Shown piece by piece: positions 18,483 through 27,574 of a stretch of DNA of 64,000 nucleotides. The number at the start of each line of letters is the position of its first letter. Within the stretch, counting starts at the first letter, position 1. The translations under genes and the position numbers were made by a program. The DNA is from Pseudomonadota bacterium (GTDB taxonomy: Bacteria; Pseudomonadota; Alphaproteobacteria; Rhizobiales; Xanthobacteraceae): assembly GCA_023404675.1 (NCBI GenBank), contig JAEYAW010000018.1:1-64000 (forward strand). The letters run 5' to 3'. Under the pieces are notes generated by a model. It was not told the DNA's origin. It did not search any database and saw nothing but the letters and a program-made list of their open reading frames with translations.

Positions 18483-18560
18483 CATAACGCAAAAGTCAAT
18501 CGCTTCGCTGCTCTGCACAAATCAATCGAATGTCGCGTGGCCTGCGGGATACACCTCTGT

Positions 18561-18598
18561 CCGGCACTTCCAACGGATGCCGGCACTTCCAACGGATG
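18561..18598. repeat. Perfect 19-bp tandem duplication upstream of the dehalogenase gene
   Basis: CCGGCACTTCCAACGGATG occurs twice head to tail with no spacer, and the following CCGG continues the pattern. Each unit, joined to the next CCGG, can form a CCGGCA/TGCCGG stem. It lies 37 bases upstream of the dehalogenase start, inside its probable leader. It may be a recent slippage duplication or paired sites for a regulator. Confidence 0.8.
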
Positions 18599-18635
18599 CC
18601 GGGCCGCTATACGGTCCGCGGCTCGGGAGGAAAAA

Positions 18636-19523
18636 ATGCCAGTTATAGAGCAGCCTTATGCGGCCAAGAAATACGCCACCGTCAAAGGCAAACGCATGGC
18701 CTATATCGACGAGGGCGAAGGCGACGCAATCGTGTTTCAGCATGGGAACCCAACTTCGTCATATCTATGGCGAAACGTCATGCCTCACTGCGAGGGCCTC
18801 GGCCGCCTGATCGCTTGCGACCTGATCGGCATGGGCGATTCCGACAAGCTCGATCCGTCCGGCCCTGACCGATACACCTATACGGAGCAGCGGGATTATC
18901 TGTTCGCGCTATGGGATCAGCTCGATCTTGGACGGAACGTGATCTTCGTGATCCACGACTGGGGATCGGCGCTTGGCTTCGACTGGGCGAACCAGCACCG
19001 CGACCGGGTCCAGGGCATCGCTTACATGGAGGCCATCGTCTCGCCGGTAACATGGGCCGACTGGCCGGAGAACGCCCGCAAGGTGTTTCAGGGCTTCCGC
19101 TCCGAAGGCGGGGAGGACATGATCCTGCAAAAGAACGTCTTCGTGGAACGGGTGCTGCCCGGCTCGGTCATCCGCAAGATCACCGAAGCGGAGATGGCGG
19201 AATATCGTCGGCCGTTCATCCATCCCGGCGAGGATCGCCGGCCGACCCTGACATGGCCGAGGCAAATCCCCGTGGAGGGACATCCCGCCGATGTGGTGAA
19301 GGTGGTCGAGGACTATGGACGCTGGCTCGCTGCCAGCGACGTGCCGAAGCTGTTCATCAATGCCGACCCCGGCTCCATTCTGGTAGGGCGGCAGCGGGAT
19401 ATCTGCCGGCGATGGCCGAACCAGACCGAAATCACCGTGAAGGGAACGCATTTCATTCAGGAAGACAGCCCGGACGACATCGGCGCGGCTGTCGCCTCGT
19501 TCGCAAGAGCGCTGCGGAATTGA
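18636..19523 (+). CDS. Haloalkane dehalogenase (HLD-II, LinB-like)
   Basis: The 295-residue alpha/beta-hydrolase aligns residue for residue with the LinB/DmbA group. Visible catalytic residues: nucleophile D108 and halide-binding W109 in HDWGSALGF, halide-binding N38 in HGNPTSS, catalytic acid E132 in YMEAI, and base H272 in GTHFIQEDSPDD. It hydrolyses carbon-halogen bonds of haloalkanes to alcohols with no cofactor, in the cytoplasm. The start at 18636 is chosen because it has a GGAGG ribosome site at the right distance; the frame extends upstream to 18537 without homology. It is transcribed divergently from the tetR-RND operon. Its natural substrate is unknown. Confidence 0.92.
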   Translation: MPVIEQPYAAKKYATVKGKRMAYIDEGEGDAIVFQHGNPTSSYLWRNVMPHCEGLGRLIACDLIGMGDSDKLDPSGPDRYTYTEQRDYLFALWDQLDLGRNVIFVIHDWGSALGFDWANQHRDRVQGIAYMEAIVSPVTWADWPENARKVFQGFRSEGGEDMILQKNVFVERVLPGSVIRKITEAEMAEYRRPFIHPGEDRRPTLTWPRQIPVEGHPADVVKVVEDYGRWLAASDVPKLFINADPGSILVGRQRDICRRWPNQTEITVKGTHFIQEDSPDDIGAAVASFARALRN

Positions 19524-19534
19524 TGTTCGTTGCA

Positions 19535-19566
19535 CGCGAGCCGGATGCCCCGGCGGCCGGCTCGCG
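19535..19566 (+). terminator. GC-rich hairpin after the dehalogenase gene
   Basis: CGCGAGCCGG pairs perfectly with CCGGCTCGCG (10 bp, 12-base loop), starting 11 bases after the stop codon. No T run follows, so it may be a weak terminator or mRNA-stabilising structure rather than a classic intrinsic terminator. The rest of the 285-base spacer to the VanZ gene holds no gene I can support. Confidence 0.5.
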
Positions 19567-19808
19567 TGGCTCGCAAGAGGATATTAATCACTTCCCGCGT
19601 TTCCGGGAGCCCGCGCCCTCCTCGGAAAAAGAATACCTTCATTTCAGGCGTAGAATCCTCTCGGGCTTGTCCCGGGATCGTATAGGTCTGCGTGAGCAAA
19701 CGCGCCCCATCGAAAATCCGGCGCATTTCATCGATCAAACGAAAACCGAATACTCCGGGCCCTGGCACGACACTGTAAACGCCGCCCGCGAGTGCGAGAC
19801 TCAAATCC

Positions 19809-20168
19809 ATGAAACGAACGCAAGTCATCGCATGGCTCGTCATTCTTGTGCTGATCGCGCTCACGCTCGTCCCGGCATCGGAGCGGCCCGTGACCGGCCT
19901 TCCACGGAAGGTCGAGCATCTGGCTGCGTTCGCGCTTGCCGGCATGCTGCTCGCGATGGCCTACCCCGGACGCCTGCTGTTTCTCGGCGCGGTGGCCGTG
20001 GGCTTTCCTCTGATTCTTGAGATCGCGCAGATACCCATGCCGACGCGTCACGCGCGCCTGTCGGATTTTATCGTCGATGCCGTCGGCATGATCATCGGCG
20101 TCTTCGTCGCGCGGCTCTGGCAGATCGGCGTCGCAGCGCGACGGACCCGCGCCTCCGAGCCCGGATAA
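19809..20168 (+). CDS. VanZ-like small membrane protein
   Basis: The 119-residue protein has an N-terminal helix (VIAWLVILVLIALTLVP), then the VanZ-type motif KVEHLAAFALAGMLLAMAYP and a later EIAQIPMPTRHARLSDFIVD with the conserved acidic-Arg segment, followed by a final helix. VanZ-family proteins are small membrane proteins of unclear biochemistry; in Gram-negative bacteria they often lie in exopolysaccharide loci. It sits at the start of the polysaccharide region and faces the WecG-type gene. Its role in polymer export or assembly is inference. Confidence 0.8.
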   Translation: MKRTQVIAWLVILVLIALTLVPASERPVTGLPRKVEHLAAFALAGMLLAMAYPGRLLFLGAVAVGFPLILEIAQIPMPTRHARLSDFIVDAVGMIIGVFVARLWQIGVAARRTRASEPG

Positions 20169-20200
20169 GCGTGCGGGCGCGGCCGTCCGCCGACCGTGTC

Positions 20201-21007
20201 CTATTTCGGAGCCACTTCGCCGGCCGGCGTCTTGTCCGGTTCTCGCCGCCGGCGGGAGACGAGTTCGACCACCATAATTCCGAGCGCCTTGGGCACGACC
20301 TCGGCATAGCGGCGCCACAGCCGGCCCGGATTGTTGACCAGCCGGTGCAGCCACTCCAGTCCCATGCGCTGCATGGCCTTCGGTGCCCGCGGCTGCGTCC
20401 CGGCAAAGAAATCGAAAGCAGCGCCAACGCCGAGCATCAGCGATGATGGCAGAAGCGCCTGATGGTTGGCCATCCAGTATTCCTGCTTCGGCAGTCCGAG
20501 CCCGACCCAGATCACGTCAGGTTTCGTCGCCGCGATCGCGGCGATCACGTCCGGGTCTTCCATCGCGCCAGCAGGGCGGAACGGCGGAGAATGCCAGCCG
20601 ACGACGGCATCGGCGCCAACCAGTTCCTTCGCGCGCTCCACGATGCGGCCGATAGCCTCCGGCGTCGCGCCGTAGAAATAGTGGCGGATGTTGCGGGCAC
20701 GCGGATCGTGCATCACCGTTTCCAGAAAATCCGGCGCTGTGACGCGGTCCACCGCCACGCCCTTCATGCGGCCGAGCCAGACCAGCGGCATGCCATCCGG
20801 CAGCGCCAGCACGGCATCGTCGATGATCTGCTTGAGCTTCTGATCGCGCGCGACCTCGATCACGCCATGCGTGCAGGTACATGCGACATAACCGCCGCGA
20901 TGCTTCGCAACGAGATCGAAGAAGGTATCGAGCGCGAGCGGCATGGTGAGCGCAGACACCTGCAACTCGCCATAAGAGAAGCGCTCGACCGCGGCAGCGG
21001 CTGCCAT
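20201..21007 (-). CDS. WecG/TagA/CpsF family glycosyltransferase
   Basis: From MAAAAAVERFSYGELQVSAL the product is 268 residues. It shows the GT26 family pattern: a DKDG-like acidic loop region (AVLALPDGMPLVWLGRMKGV), the RVTAPDFLETVMH segment, and the C-terminal VGLGLPKQEYWMANHQALLP signature. Enzymes of this family transfer an N-acetyl-mannosaminuronyl or similar residue to a lipid-linked precursor at the inner face of the membrane. The start lies 14 bases beyond the end of the upstream epimerase gene, so they are co-transcribed. An upstream extension to 21121 overlaps the epimerase and is unlikely. Confidence 0.85.
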   Translation of the reverse strand: MAAAAAVERFSYGELQVSALTMPLALDTFFDLVAKHRGGYVACTCTHGVIEVARDQKLKQIIDDAVLALPDGMPLVWLGRMKGVAVDRVTAPDFLETVMHDPRARNIRHYFYGATPEAIGRIVERAKELVGADAVVGWHSPPFRPAGAMEDPDVIAAIAATKPDVIWVGLGLPKQEYWMANHQALLPSSLMLGVGAAFDFFAGTQPRAPKAMQRMGLEWLHRLVNNPGRLWRRYAEVVPKALGIMVVELVSRRRREPDKTPAGEVAPK

Positions 21008-21020
21008 CACACGACCTCGC

Positions 21021-22031
21021 CTACGCCGCGTCGGCCGCGCGCACCGGCTTAACCGGCGCGTCGTTCGTGCGGGAGCCGCGCACCTGCCGCTCGATCCATG
21101 CGTAGGTCTTCTCGAGCCCACGCTGAAGCGGCTGCGACGGCTTCCAGTTCAGCTTCTCGCCGATCAGGCGGTTATCGGAGGTGCGACCGCGCACGCCGGT
21201 GGGACCGGGCACGTTGCGGATCTTGATGTTCTTGCCCGAAATGGCAATGACCATCTCGGCGAGATGGTTGATGGAAACCATCTCCTCCGAACCGATGTTC
21301 ACTGGCCCGTTGAAATCCGAGCGCATCAGACGAAGTACACCCTCCAGACATTCGTCGATATAGAGGAAGCTGCGGGTCTGCTTGCCGTCGCCCCAGATCT
21401 CGATGGTGCCGCCCGCCGGCGTCGAGGCCACCTTGCGGCAGATCGCAGCCGGAGCCTTCTCGCGGCCGCCCTGCCAGGTACCCTCGGGGCCGAAGATGTT
21501 GTGGAACCGGGCGACCTTGCAGTTCATGGCGTTGTTGCGATTGTAGGCCAGATACAGCCGCTCGCTGAACAGCTTCTCCCAGCCGTATTCGCTGTCCGGA
21601 TTGGCGGGATAGGCCGAATCTTCCTCGCAATGCGGATTGTCGGGATCAAGCTGATTGTGCTCGGGATAAATGCACGCCGAAGACGAATAGAACACATTGC
21701 GAATCTTCCGCTTGGCGCAGGCATCGACCACATTGAGATTGATCATCGCCGAATTGTGCATCACGTCGGAGTCGTGCTCGCCGGTGAAGATATAGCCCGC
21801 TCCGCCCATATCGGCGGCGAGCTGATAGACTTCGTGGAACGAACGGTCGATCACCGAGCGGCAGAACAGCTGGTCGCGCAGATCGCCGACGGCGAAATCG
21901 TCCGCCTCGGTCTCCCCGAATTCGGGATACTTGAGATCCACGCCGCGCACGAAGAAACCTTCGCGCTTCAGGCGCTTCACCAGATGCGAGCCGATGAACC
22001 CACCGGCACCGAGAACGAGTGCGTCTGCCAT
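21021..22031 (-). CDS. NAD-dependent sugar-nucleotide epimerase, GDP-mannose 3,5-epimerase-like
   Basis: The 336-residue short-chain-dehydrogenase-type enzyme has the Rossmann motif GAGGFIGSHL at residues 8-17 and the catalytic SSSACIYPE / YGWEK (YxxxK) pair. Its body closely resembles plant GDP-mannose 3,5-epimerase: AADMGGAGYI, CIYPEHNQLD, RFHNIFGPEGTWQGGREKAP, WGDGKQTRSFLYIDECLEGV and VRGRTSDNRLI are all GME hallmarks. The reaction would convert GDP-D-mannose to GDP-L-galactose (and GDP-L-gulose), supplying an unusual sugar for the exopolysaccharide. The chosen start is the second ATG (22031), directly before the Rossmann strand. General NDP-sugar epimerases are less likely given these motifs. 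Confidence 0.82.
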   Translation of the reverse strand: MADALVLGAGGFIGSHLVKRLKREGFFVRGVDLKYPEFGETEADDFAVGDLRDQLFCRSVIDRSFHEVYQLAADMGGAGYIFTGEHDSDVMHNSAMINLNVVDACAKRKIRNVFYSSSACIYPEHNQLDPDNPHCEEDSAYPANPDSEYGWEKLFSERLYLAYNRNNAMNCKVARFHNIFGPEGTWQGGREKAPAAICRKVASTPAGGTIEIWGDGKQTRSFLYIDECLEGVLRLMRSDFNGPVNIGSEEMVSINHLAEMVIAISGKNIKIRNVPGPTGVRGRTSDNRLIGEKLNWKPSQPLQRGLEKTYAWIERQVRGSRTNDAPVKPVRAADAA

Positions 22032-22244
22032 TTTCTTTTTCCCCGTGAATGCCACAGGAAGCTATATAGATACTCTTCAATCGAAGTTCTTCCTGATCTC
22101 TCGATTAGAACTAAGATTTCGGAATGTTTGAGGCGAATTGCCAGATTTGTGTTTAGGAACCGCAAAGCATATTGACGATCGTGTGACCCGCGGCACCATG
22201 AACCCAACCTCGCCCTATCGTGCCGCGCTGTGTCAGGCCTCGCA

Positions 22245-23498
22245 ATGAGACCGATCGGCCACATCCTCGCTTTCGCATTCCTCTTCCTTGTGGGCACGCT
22301 GCTGCCCGGTTCCACGCTTGCGGATGATCGCTCGCTGTTCGCCGCCCGCAGGGGCATCGGCGTGGTTCAGACGTTCATGTTTCCGGCGGCAGATCCGTCC
22401 AGCCGCGAAACCTATGCGGCGGATCCGTATCGGCCGGGCTGGAACGAGACGATGCCACCTGCGCGCCTTGTGGAACTGCGGCAGGCCGGATTCGATTTCC
22501 TGCGGATCGCCATCGATCCCGGCCCCCTGCTCGAAGCCGATCAGGGACGGCGAGCACAACTCGTCGGCCAGATCGAAGCAGCCGTCGGCACGACGCTCGA
22601 CAATGGCCTTGCGGCCGTGGTCGACGTGCATCCAAGCGTCAGCCATCCGCGCTGGAACTTCAAACGGCTGACCGCCGACCCAAAAGGCGAGGCGTTCGCC
22701 CGGCTGCTGGACGTGGAACAGGCCCTCGCGCGTATGCTGACACGGTTCGATCCGGCGCGCGTGGCGCTCGAAGTCTTCAACGAACCTCCCCCGCCCTGCC
22801 AGTGGCGGGATCGCCCTGACTGGCCCGATCAGCTCGATCGCATTGTGACGTCCGTGCGCGCCGTCGCGCCGCGCCTCACGCTGCTGGTCGCGGGAGCCTG
22901 CTGGGCCGCGCCGCGCGCGCTGGTCCGGCTCGATCCGGCGCGCTTCGATAACCACACGCTGTTCGTGTTTCATTTCTACGAACCGTTCGTGTTCACCCAT
23001 CAGGGGTTCTGGGGCAGCGACAAGTATCTGACGGCTGTGCCTCCCCTCGCCTTTCCGCCCGACCGGCCGGTGCGCGATGCGACGATCGCCGCCGTGCAGA
23101 ACCGCCTGCACGCCGACGCCGGCATTCCCGCCGCCGACCGCGCACAGCAGATCCGGGAGGCGTCGAAAAAGCTCGCGACCTATTTCGATCAGGATCAGGG
23201 GCCAACTTTCATCGACGCCGAAATGGACAAGGTGGCGCGATGGGCGGACGCCAGCCGCATTCCGCGCGAGCGCATCATGCTCGGCGAATTCGGCGCGATG
23301 AAAGACATCTACGACAAGCAGGGCGCACCGCCCGCCGACCGGGCGCGCTGGATCGAGACAACGCGCAAGGCCGCCGAACAGGCCGGATTTCGATGGTCCG
23401 CCTGGGCGCTTACCAACACCATGGGCATCGTGACCGGCGATCTCGGCGGCCCGCTCGATCCGGAAATCCTGCACGCGCTCGGTCTGCGCGCGCCGTGA
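22245..23498 (+). CDS. Secreted glycoside hydrolase family 5 (cellulase-like) enzyme
   Basis: This protein of about 417 residues has a signal peptide (IGHILAFAFLFLVGTLLPGSTLA). The GH5 barrel carries the catalytic acid/base in VALEVFNEPPPP (Asn-Glu-Pro) and the nucleophile Glu in RIMLGEFGAMKD. LRIAID and VVDVHPSVSHPRWN fit the beta-strand ends of the family. It lies within the polysaccharide region, so it may trim or release the polymer in the periplasm, as endo-glycanases do in many EPS loci. A GTG start five codons upstream (22230) is possible. Confidence 0.8.
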   Translation: MRPIGHILAFAFLFLVGTLLPGSTLADDRSLFAARRGIGVVQTFMFPAADPSSRETYAADPYRPGWNETMPPARLVELRQAGFDFLRIAIDPGPLLEADQGRRAQLVGQIEAAVGTTLDNGLAAVVDVHPSVSHPRWNFKRLTADPKGEAFARLLDVEQALARMLTRFDPARVALEVFNEPPPPCQWRDRPDWPDQLDRIVTSVRAVAPRLTLLVAGACWAAPRALVRLDPARFDNHTLFVFHFYEPFVFTHQGFWGSDKYLTAVPPLAFPPDRPVRDATIAAVQNRLHADAGIPAADRAQQIREASKKLATYFDQDQGPTFIDAEMDKVARWADASRIPRERIMLGEFGAMKDIYDKQGAPPADRARWIETTRKAAEQAGFRWSAWALTNTMGIVTGDLGGPLDPEILHALGLRAP

Positions 23499-23499
23499 G

Positions 23500-24396
23500 T
23501 TAATTCATCTGTTCCGTCGCAATGCCACGGCATCCCTGAAACAGGCCGCGGCTGAACCAGAATTTCCTGAATGTGACGAATCCGGCCCGGCCGTTCAACG
23601 GCATCAGCGCGGGATAAATCCATCCCGCTGCCACCGAGACCGTGGCGCGGGCCAATTCGCTCGCGCGGCGGGCGCGCGGCAACGCGCCGAGACGGCGGCC
23701 GCTGGTCTGCCCCATCCGCAGGTAACGCCGGCGGAAATAGTCCCATGTCACCCGCTCGGGCGGGACGATCTCGTCGACCACAGCGCTGCGCGCGGCGACC
23801 ATGCGCGCGCCCGTGGCGGCATAGCGGTGAAAGAAGTCGGTATCCTCGCCGCCCGTCAGTCCGAACGCCACATCGAAGCGAACCGCGTTGGCCGCAGCGA
23901 GACCACGCCGGAACAGCACGTTGCCGGACGCGACCTCCGTGAGCGGCGCGCCATCCACGCCATAATCGCGCGTGTAGGGATCGGCGGCGCGAATGGCCGG
24001 CGGCGTATCCGCCGGATACACCGCGCGCACGAAACCTTTGACAACGTCGGCGTCATATAAGCTCTGAACCACAAGCAGCCGCGCCAGCCAATCGGGTGCC
24101 GCATTCTCGTCGTCGTCGATAAAGGCGATCCACTCGCCCCGCGCCGCATCGAGACAGACGTTGCGCGCCGCCGCCACATTGCCCGCCGCGCTCGCCACGT
24201 AACGCACCGGCCAGCGCTCATCGGCAAAACCCGTAACCGCCGCCCTCGCCGATCCCGCCGGATCGTCGTCGCACACGACAATCTCGGCCGCGACGTCATC
24301 GCATCCTTGCTGCGCCAGCACCGAACGGATCGTCCCGGCGACGCGCGGCCGCCTGTAGGTGCAGATGCAGATGGAAACCTGAGGCGAACCGGACAT
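23500..24396 (-). CDS. Glycosyltransferase family 2
   Basis: The 298-residue protein starts SICICTYRRPRVAGTIRSVL and shows the GT-A nucleotide-sugar motifs: EIVVCDDDPAGS, then RGEWIAFIDDDENAAPDWLA with the metal-binding DDD (about residues 96-98), and the acceptor-site GGEDTDFFHR. It acts at the cytoplasmic face in polymer repeat-unit assembly. It follows the GT4 gene by 6 bases as the last gene of the minus-strand EPS operon. Confidence 0.9.
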   Translation of the reverse strand: MSGSPQVSICICTYRRPRVAGTIRSVLAQQGCDDVAAEIVVCDDDPAGSARAAVTGFADERWPVRYVASAAGNVAAARNVCLDAARGEWIAFIDDDENAAPDWLARLLVVQSLYDADVVKGFVRAVYPADTPPAIRAADPYTRDYGVDGAPLTEVASGNVLFRRGLAAANAVRFDVAFGLTGGEDTDFFHRYAATGARMVAARSAVVDEIVPPERVTWDYFRRRYLRMGQTSGRRLGALPRARRASELARATVSVAAGWIYPALMPLNGRAGFVTFRKFWFSRGLFQGCRGIATEQMN

Positions 24397-24402
24397 CGGC
24401 TG

Positions 24403-25593
24403 TCAGAGTTTGGGCGCGGCGAGCGCGGCGACAATGCCGTCGGCGAAGTGCGCCGCCATCGCCTCCGCACTGTAGCGCGCCGAGTCCCGCATCGCCTGCG
24501 CAGCAAGGCGCGCCCGGCGCGGCTCGTCCTCGAACAGACGGGCGACCGCATCCGCATAGATCACGACATCGTCCGCCGGCGAGACAATCAGTCCGTTCTC
24601 GCCGTCACGCAGATAGTCGATCTCCGGGCTGTGGTACGGATAGGTCGTCGTCACCATCGGGATGCCGACGGCAAGACAATCGAGGATCGCGAGACCGACC
24701 AGCCCCGGCATCAGGAAGACCTGGCCGAGCCGCAGCGCCCGCGCCTTGTCCCGCCCAAACAACGGCCCGGTCGCGTGGATCCACGGATGCTCCGCGGCAG
24801 CCACCTCGACCTGCGGCAGGTCGACGCCGCCACCGACCACCAGAAGCTCGAAGTCCGGCACGCGCGCGCGGATGCGCTTCGCGGCCTCGATCAGAAAGTC
24901 GATCCGCTTTTCGGCATAGAGCGCGCCGACATAGACGCCCACATTGCGCGAGGCGATGCCGATGCGCTGACGGAATTCGTCAAGCTCGGCCTCGGTGACC
25001 GAAGCCGCCTCCTCCGCAAGCGTCTTCGTGTCGAAGGCATTCTCCACATTGGTGATGCGCGACGCCGGGTAGCCGGTCTCCGCCACCAGCCGCTGCGAGA
25101 TGCCCGTGTAAGCGAACCACCAGTCGGCGCTGCGGATGAAGATGCGCTTGAAGCGCTCACGCCACAGCCCTTTCTCGACCTGCATGTTGCGGCCGTGGCC
25201 ATAGAACGCGAACTTCGGTCCGCCGGCATATCTCAGAATCTGCAGCACGTAGTTGATGAGGTACTTGTTCTCCTGCATCACGATCACAAGATCGCTGCGC
25301 AGCGCCTCGCCAAGACCGCTCTGCCAGCACAACGTCATCGGGCCGATCCTGAACCACCTGCCCGCAATCGGTTTGGCGAATTCCAGCGCGGTCGTATCGT
25401 TGCGGCCTTCAAGGTGAGCCGATGCGGGAGAGACCGCCACGTCATAGACGATGCCCTGCTCCGCGAGATCGCGCCGCAGGCAGCGATGAAATTCGACGCG
25501 GTACTGCATCATGCCGGCGACGATGAAGAGCACGCGCGGCGGGCGTGCGGCACCGGCGGCCGCCTTTGACGTTGTCGATGTCACGGCGCTCAC
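24403..25593 (-). CDS. Glycosyltransferase family 4
   Basis: A GTG start at 25593, whose GTGA overlaps the flippase stop by 4 bases and is preceded by GAGGAG, gives 396 residues. GT-B features include VLFIVAGMMQYRVEFHRCL at the N-terminus, NVGVYVGALYAEKRIDFLIEA, and the C-terminal acidic segment (VFLMPGLVGLAILDCLAVGIPM). The longer open frame to 25749 overlaps the flippase gene and is not used. The enzyme likely adds a sugar to a lipid-linked repeat unit. Confidence 0.88.
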   Translation of the reverse strand: MSAVTSTTSKAAAGAARPPRVLFIVAGMMQYRVEFHRCLRRDLAEQGIVYDVAVSPASAHLEGRNDTTALEFAKPIAGRWFRIGPMTLCWQSGLGEALRSDLVIVMQENKYLINYVLQILRYAGGPKFAFYGHGRNMQVEKGLWRERFKRIFIRSADWWFAYTGISQRLVAETGYPASRITNVENAFDTKTLAEEAASVTEAELDEFRQRIGIASRNVGVYVGALYAEKRIDFLIEAAKRIRARVPDFELLVVGGGVDLPQVEVAAAEHPWIHATGPLFGRDKARALRLGQVFLMPGLVGLAILDCLAVGIPMVTTTYPYHSPEIDYLRDGENGLIVSPADDVVIYADAVARLFEDEPRRARLAAQAMRDSARYSAEAMAAHFADGIVAALAAPKL

Positions 25594-26864
25594 GACGTTC
25601 TCCTCAAGCGAAACAGGGCCACCCACAACGCGATCCCGAGACCGATCTGCGTCAGGAACAGCGCGGCGAAGGTGCCCATCACCCCGAACATGGCGGTGAG
25701 CGCGACCAGAACGCCCACGCTGACGACGCCGCCGATATTGACGATCCACGCCCGCAGACCATGGCGCGCGGACGCGCCAAGCGCGTCATAGGGTATGTTC
25801 ACAAGCGCCATCGCGACGATCAGCCAGCAGCCGATCTGCAGATAATGCACCATCGCGCCGTAATCCTTGCCGAAGATCGCCGGGAGATACGGCGCGATGA
25901 TCGCAAGCCCCAGGCTCGTCAGGACACCGAGCCCCAGCATCGGCGGCACATAGCGCAGGCTGAGCGAGCGCAGATCGTCCGCACCGCCTTGCGCGGCCCG
26001 CGCCATGGCGGGATAGCGCAGCCGCATGAACGCGTTCACCGTGAGCACGCTGGCATTGATGATGCGCGTGGCGAGGCCGTAGTTGCCGACCACGGCGGGC
26101 AGCGCGTAGGCGCTGAGCACCAGACGGTCCGTATTCTGCGCCAGCGTGGAGAAGAAGTACGAGGTGCAGAAATGCGTCCCCAGAACCAGCTCGTCACGCA
26201 GGATGGTCCATTTCGGCCGCCCGAGCGGCCACAGCAGCACGCCGCAGACGGCGAGCCACAGCAGGTGCACTGCGCCGTGCCACCACGCCCAGACATCGAG
26301 CCGGTCCACGCCAAGAAGATAGGTCGCGATCACCGTCACCAGCACACGCGCAATGCCGAATCCGGCCACGATCACATTCGCCGTCCCGAACCGTCCGAGG
26401 CCGAGGAAAATCTGCTCGGCGGTCAGCAGCCACCGATAGATCACGATATTGCTGACGCAGAACACCGTCAGCCCGATCCATCCGGACCGATAGGCCTCGG
26501 CGTGCGGCAGCAGCGCCAGCACGACCATCACGAGAGGAACAAGCACCGCGCCCGTGGCAAGCGTGACGAGCACCGCATGTCCGAGAAGCCGCGGATAGAG
26601 CGCGCGTTCATGCCCCACACGCCGCATGAACGACTCGCCGGATCCAAGGCCGCAGATGTTCTGCGCCAGTGCGGTGGCGGCGGTGATGGTCATCAGTTCG
26701 CCGAACTGATCGACGCCGAGAAACCGCGCCAGAAACGCGAAGCTGACGAGCTGCGAGCCGAGCCCGATCGCCATCGCGACCGTCGAGTTGAAATAGCTCA
26801 TCACGCCCGGCAGCCAGCGCCGGACCGGACCGGAGATCGTCAGCCGCGCGCCAGGATTGCTCAT
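25590..26864 (-). CDS. Polysaccharide flippase (Wzx/MATE-like)
   Basis: From MSNPGARLTISGPVRRWLPG the protein is 424 residues with about a dozen hydrophobic segments, and the Wzx-like start FNSTVAMAIGLGSQLVSFAFLARFLGVDQFG. It should move the undecaprenyl-linked repeat unit across the inner membrane. The start overlaps the deacetylase stop by ATGA. The longer open frame to 27086 is antisense-like extension. Confidence 0.85.
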   Translation of the reverse strand: MSNPGARLTISGPVRRWLPGVMSYFNSTVAMAIGLGSQLVSFAFLARFLGVDQFGELMTITAATALAQNICGLGSGESFMRRVGHERALYPRLLGHAVLVTLATGAVLVPLVMVVLALLPHAEAYRSGWIGLTVFCVSNIVIYRWLLTAEQIFLGLGRFGTANVIVAGFGIARVLVTVIATYLLGVDRLDVWAWWHGAVHLLWLAVCGVLLWPLGRPKWTILRDELVLGTHFCTSYFFSTLAQNTDRLVLSAYALPAVVGNYGLATRIINASVLTVNAFMRLRYPAMARAAQGGADDLRSLSLRYVPPMLGLGVLTSLGLAIIAPYLPAIFGKDYGAMVHYLQIGCWLIVAMALVNIPYDALGASARHGLRAWIVNIGGVVSVGVLVALTAMFGVMGTFAALFLTQIGLGIALWVALFRLRRTS

Positions 26865-27574
26865 CCCGAAGCTCCCCGGCCGAACAGCGCGCCCGGCAGT
26901 TGCCGCGCCTGCCGCACCATCCAGCCGATGTTCATGCGCATCCGGCGCGAGGCCGGGAAGCCGTTGTCGACCATCTCCTCGATGGCTCCGAGCGGCGTGT
27001 CGACCCGCACCGTGTTGCGCGGCACGAGCCACGCGCCGGCCCGCGCAAGTCCGTTGTCGCTGGTATAGACCCGCGACACACCACATTGCCGCAGCACCGC
27101 CAGCACCCGCAGGTCGTAGCGCCCGAACGGCACAGCCACTTCGGTAAATCCGTGGCCGACGATATCCGACAGCGAGGCCAGCGAGGTTCTCACCTCGGTA
27201 GCCAGTTCGTCGCGCAGCGTGGTCCAGTCCTGATGACGGCGGCCATGCGAGCCGATGGCCATGCCCGCAGACGACAGAGCCTTGATGTCGTCCGCGGACA
27301 GATATCCGGGGCGGCCGACGAATTCCGACAGCACAAAGAAGGTGGCGCGGAGTCCGTAAGCCTTCAGGATCGGCAAGGCATGATCGCGGTCGCTGGCGTT
27401 GCCATCGTCGAAGGTGATCGCCACGCGCCCTTCGGTGCTCTGAGAGCGGATCAGCCGCGCGATCTCGTTGAAGCGTTCGACGGGAATCCAGTATGGCCGC
27501 TCGGCGGCCTCCACATGGGCCGGCGGCTCGCCCAGTCCATGGAAATTGAAGATGAGCTGCCGCGGCGCGCTCAT
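26861..27574 (-). CDS. Polysaccharide deacetylase (NodB-type, CE4)
   Basis: The 237-residue protein carries the CE4 motifs: VAITFDDGNASD (catalytic Asp pair) near residue 50 and the metal-binding GSHGRRHQDW (His-x3-His) near residue 107. It removes N- or O-acetyl groups from sugars. No signal peptide is visible, so it probably acts on cytoplasmic lipid-linked intermediates or is otherwise exported. It overlaps both neighbours by 4 bases, which places it firmly in the EPS operon. Confidence 0.88.
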   Translation of the reverse strand: MSAPRQLIFNFHGLGEPPAHVEAAERPYWIPVERFNEIARLIRSQSTEGRVAITFDDGNASDRDHALPILKAYGLRATFFVLSEFVGRPGYLSADDIKALSSAGMAIGSHGRRHQDWTTLRDELATEVRTSLASLSDIVGHGFTEVAVPFGRYDLRVLAVLRQCGVSRVYTSDNGLARAGAWLVPRNTVRVDTPLGAIEEMVDNGFPASRRMRMNIGWMVRQARQLPGALFGRGASG

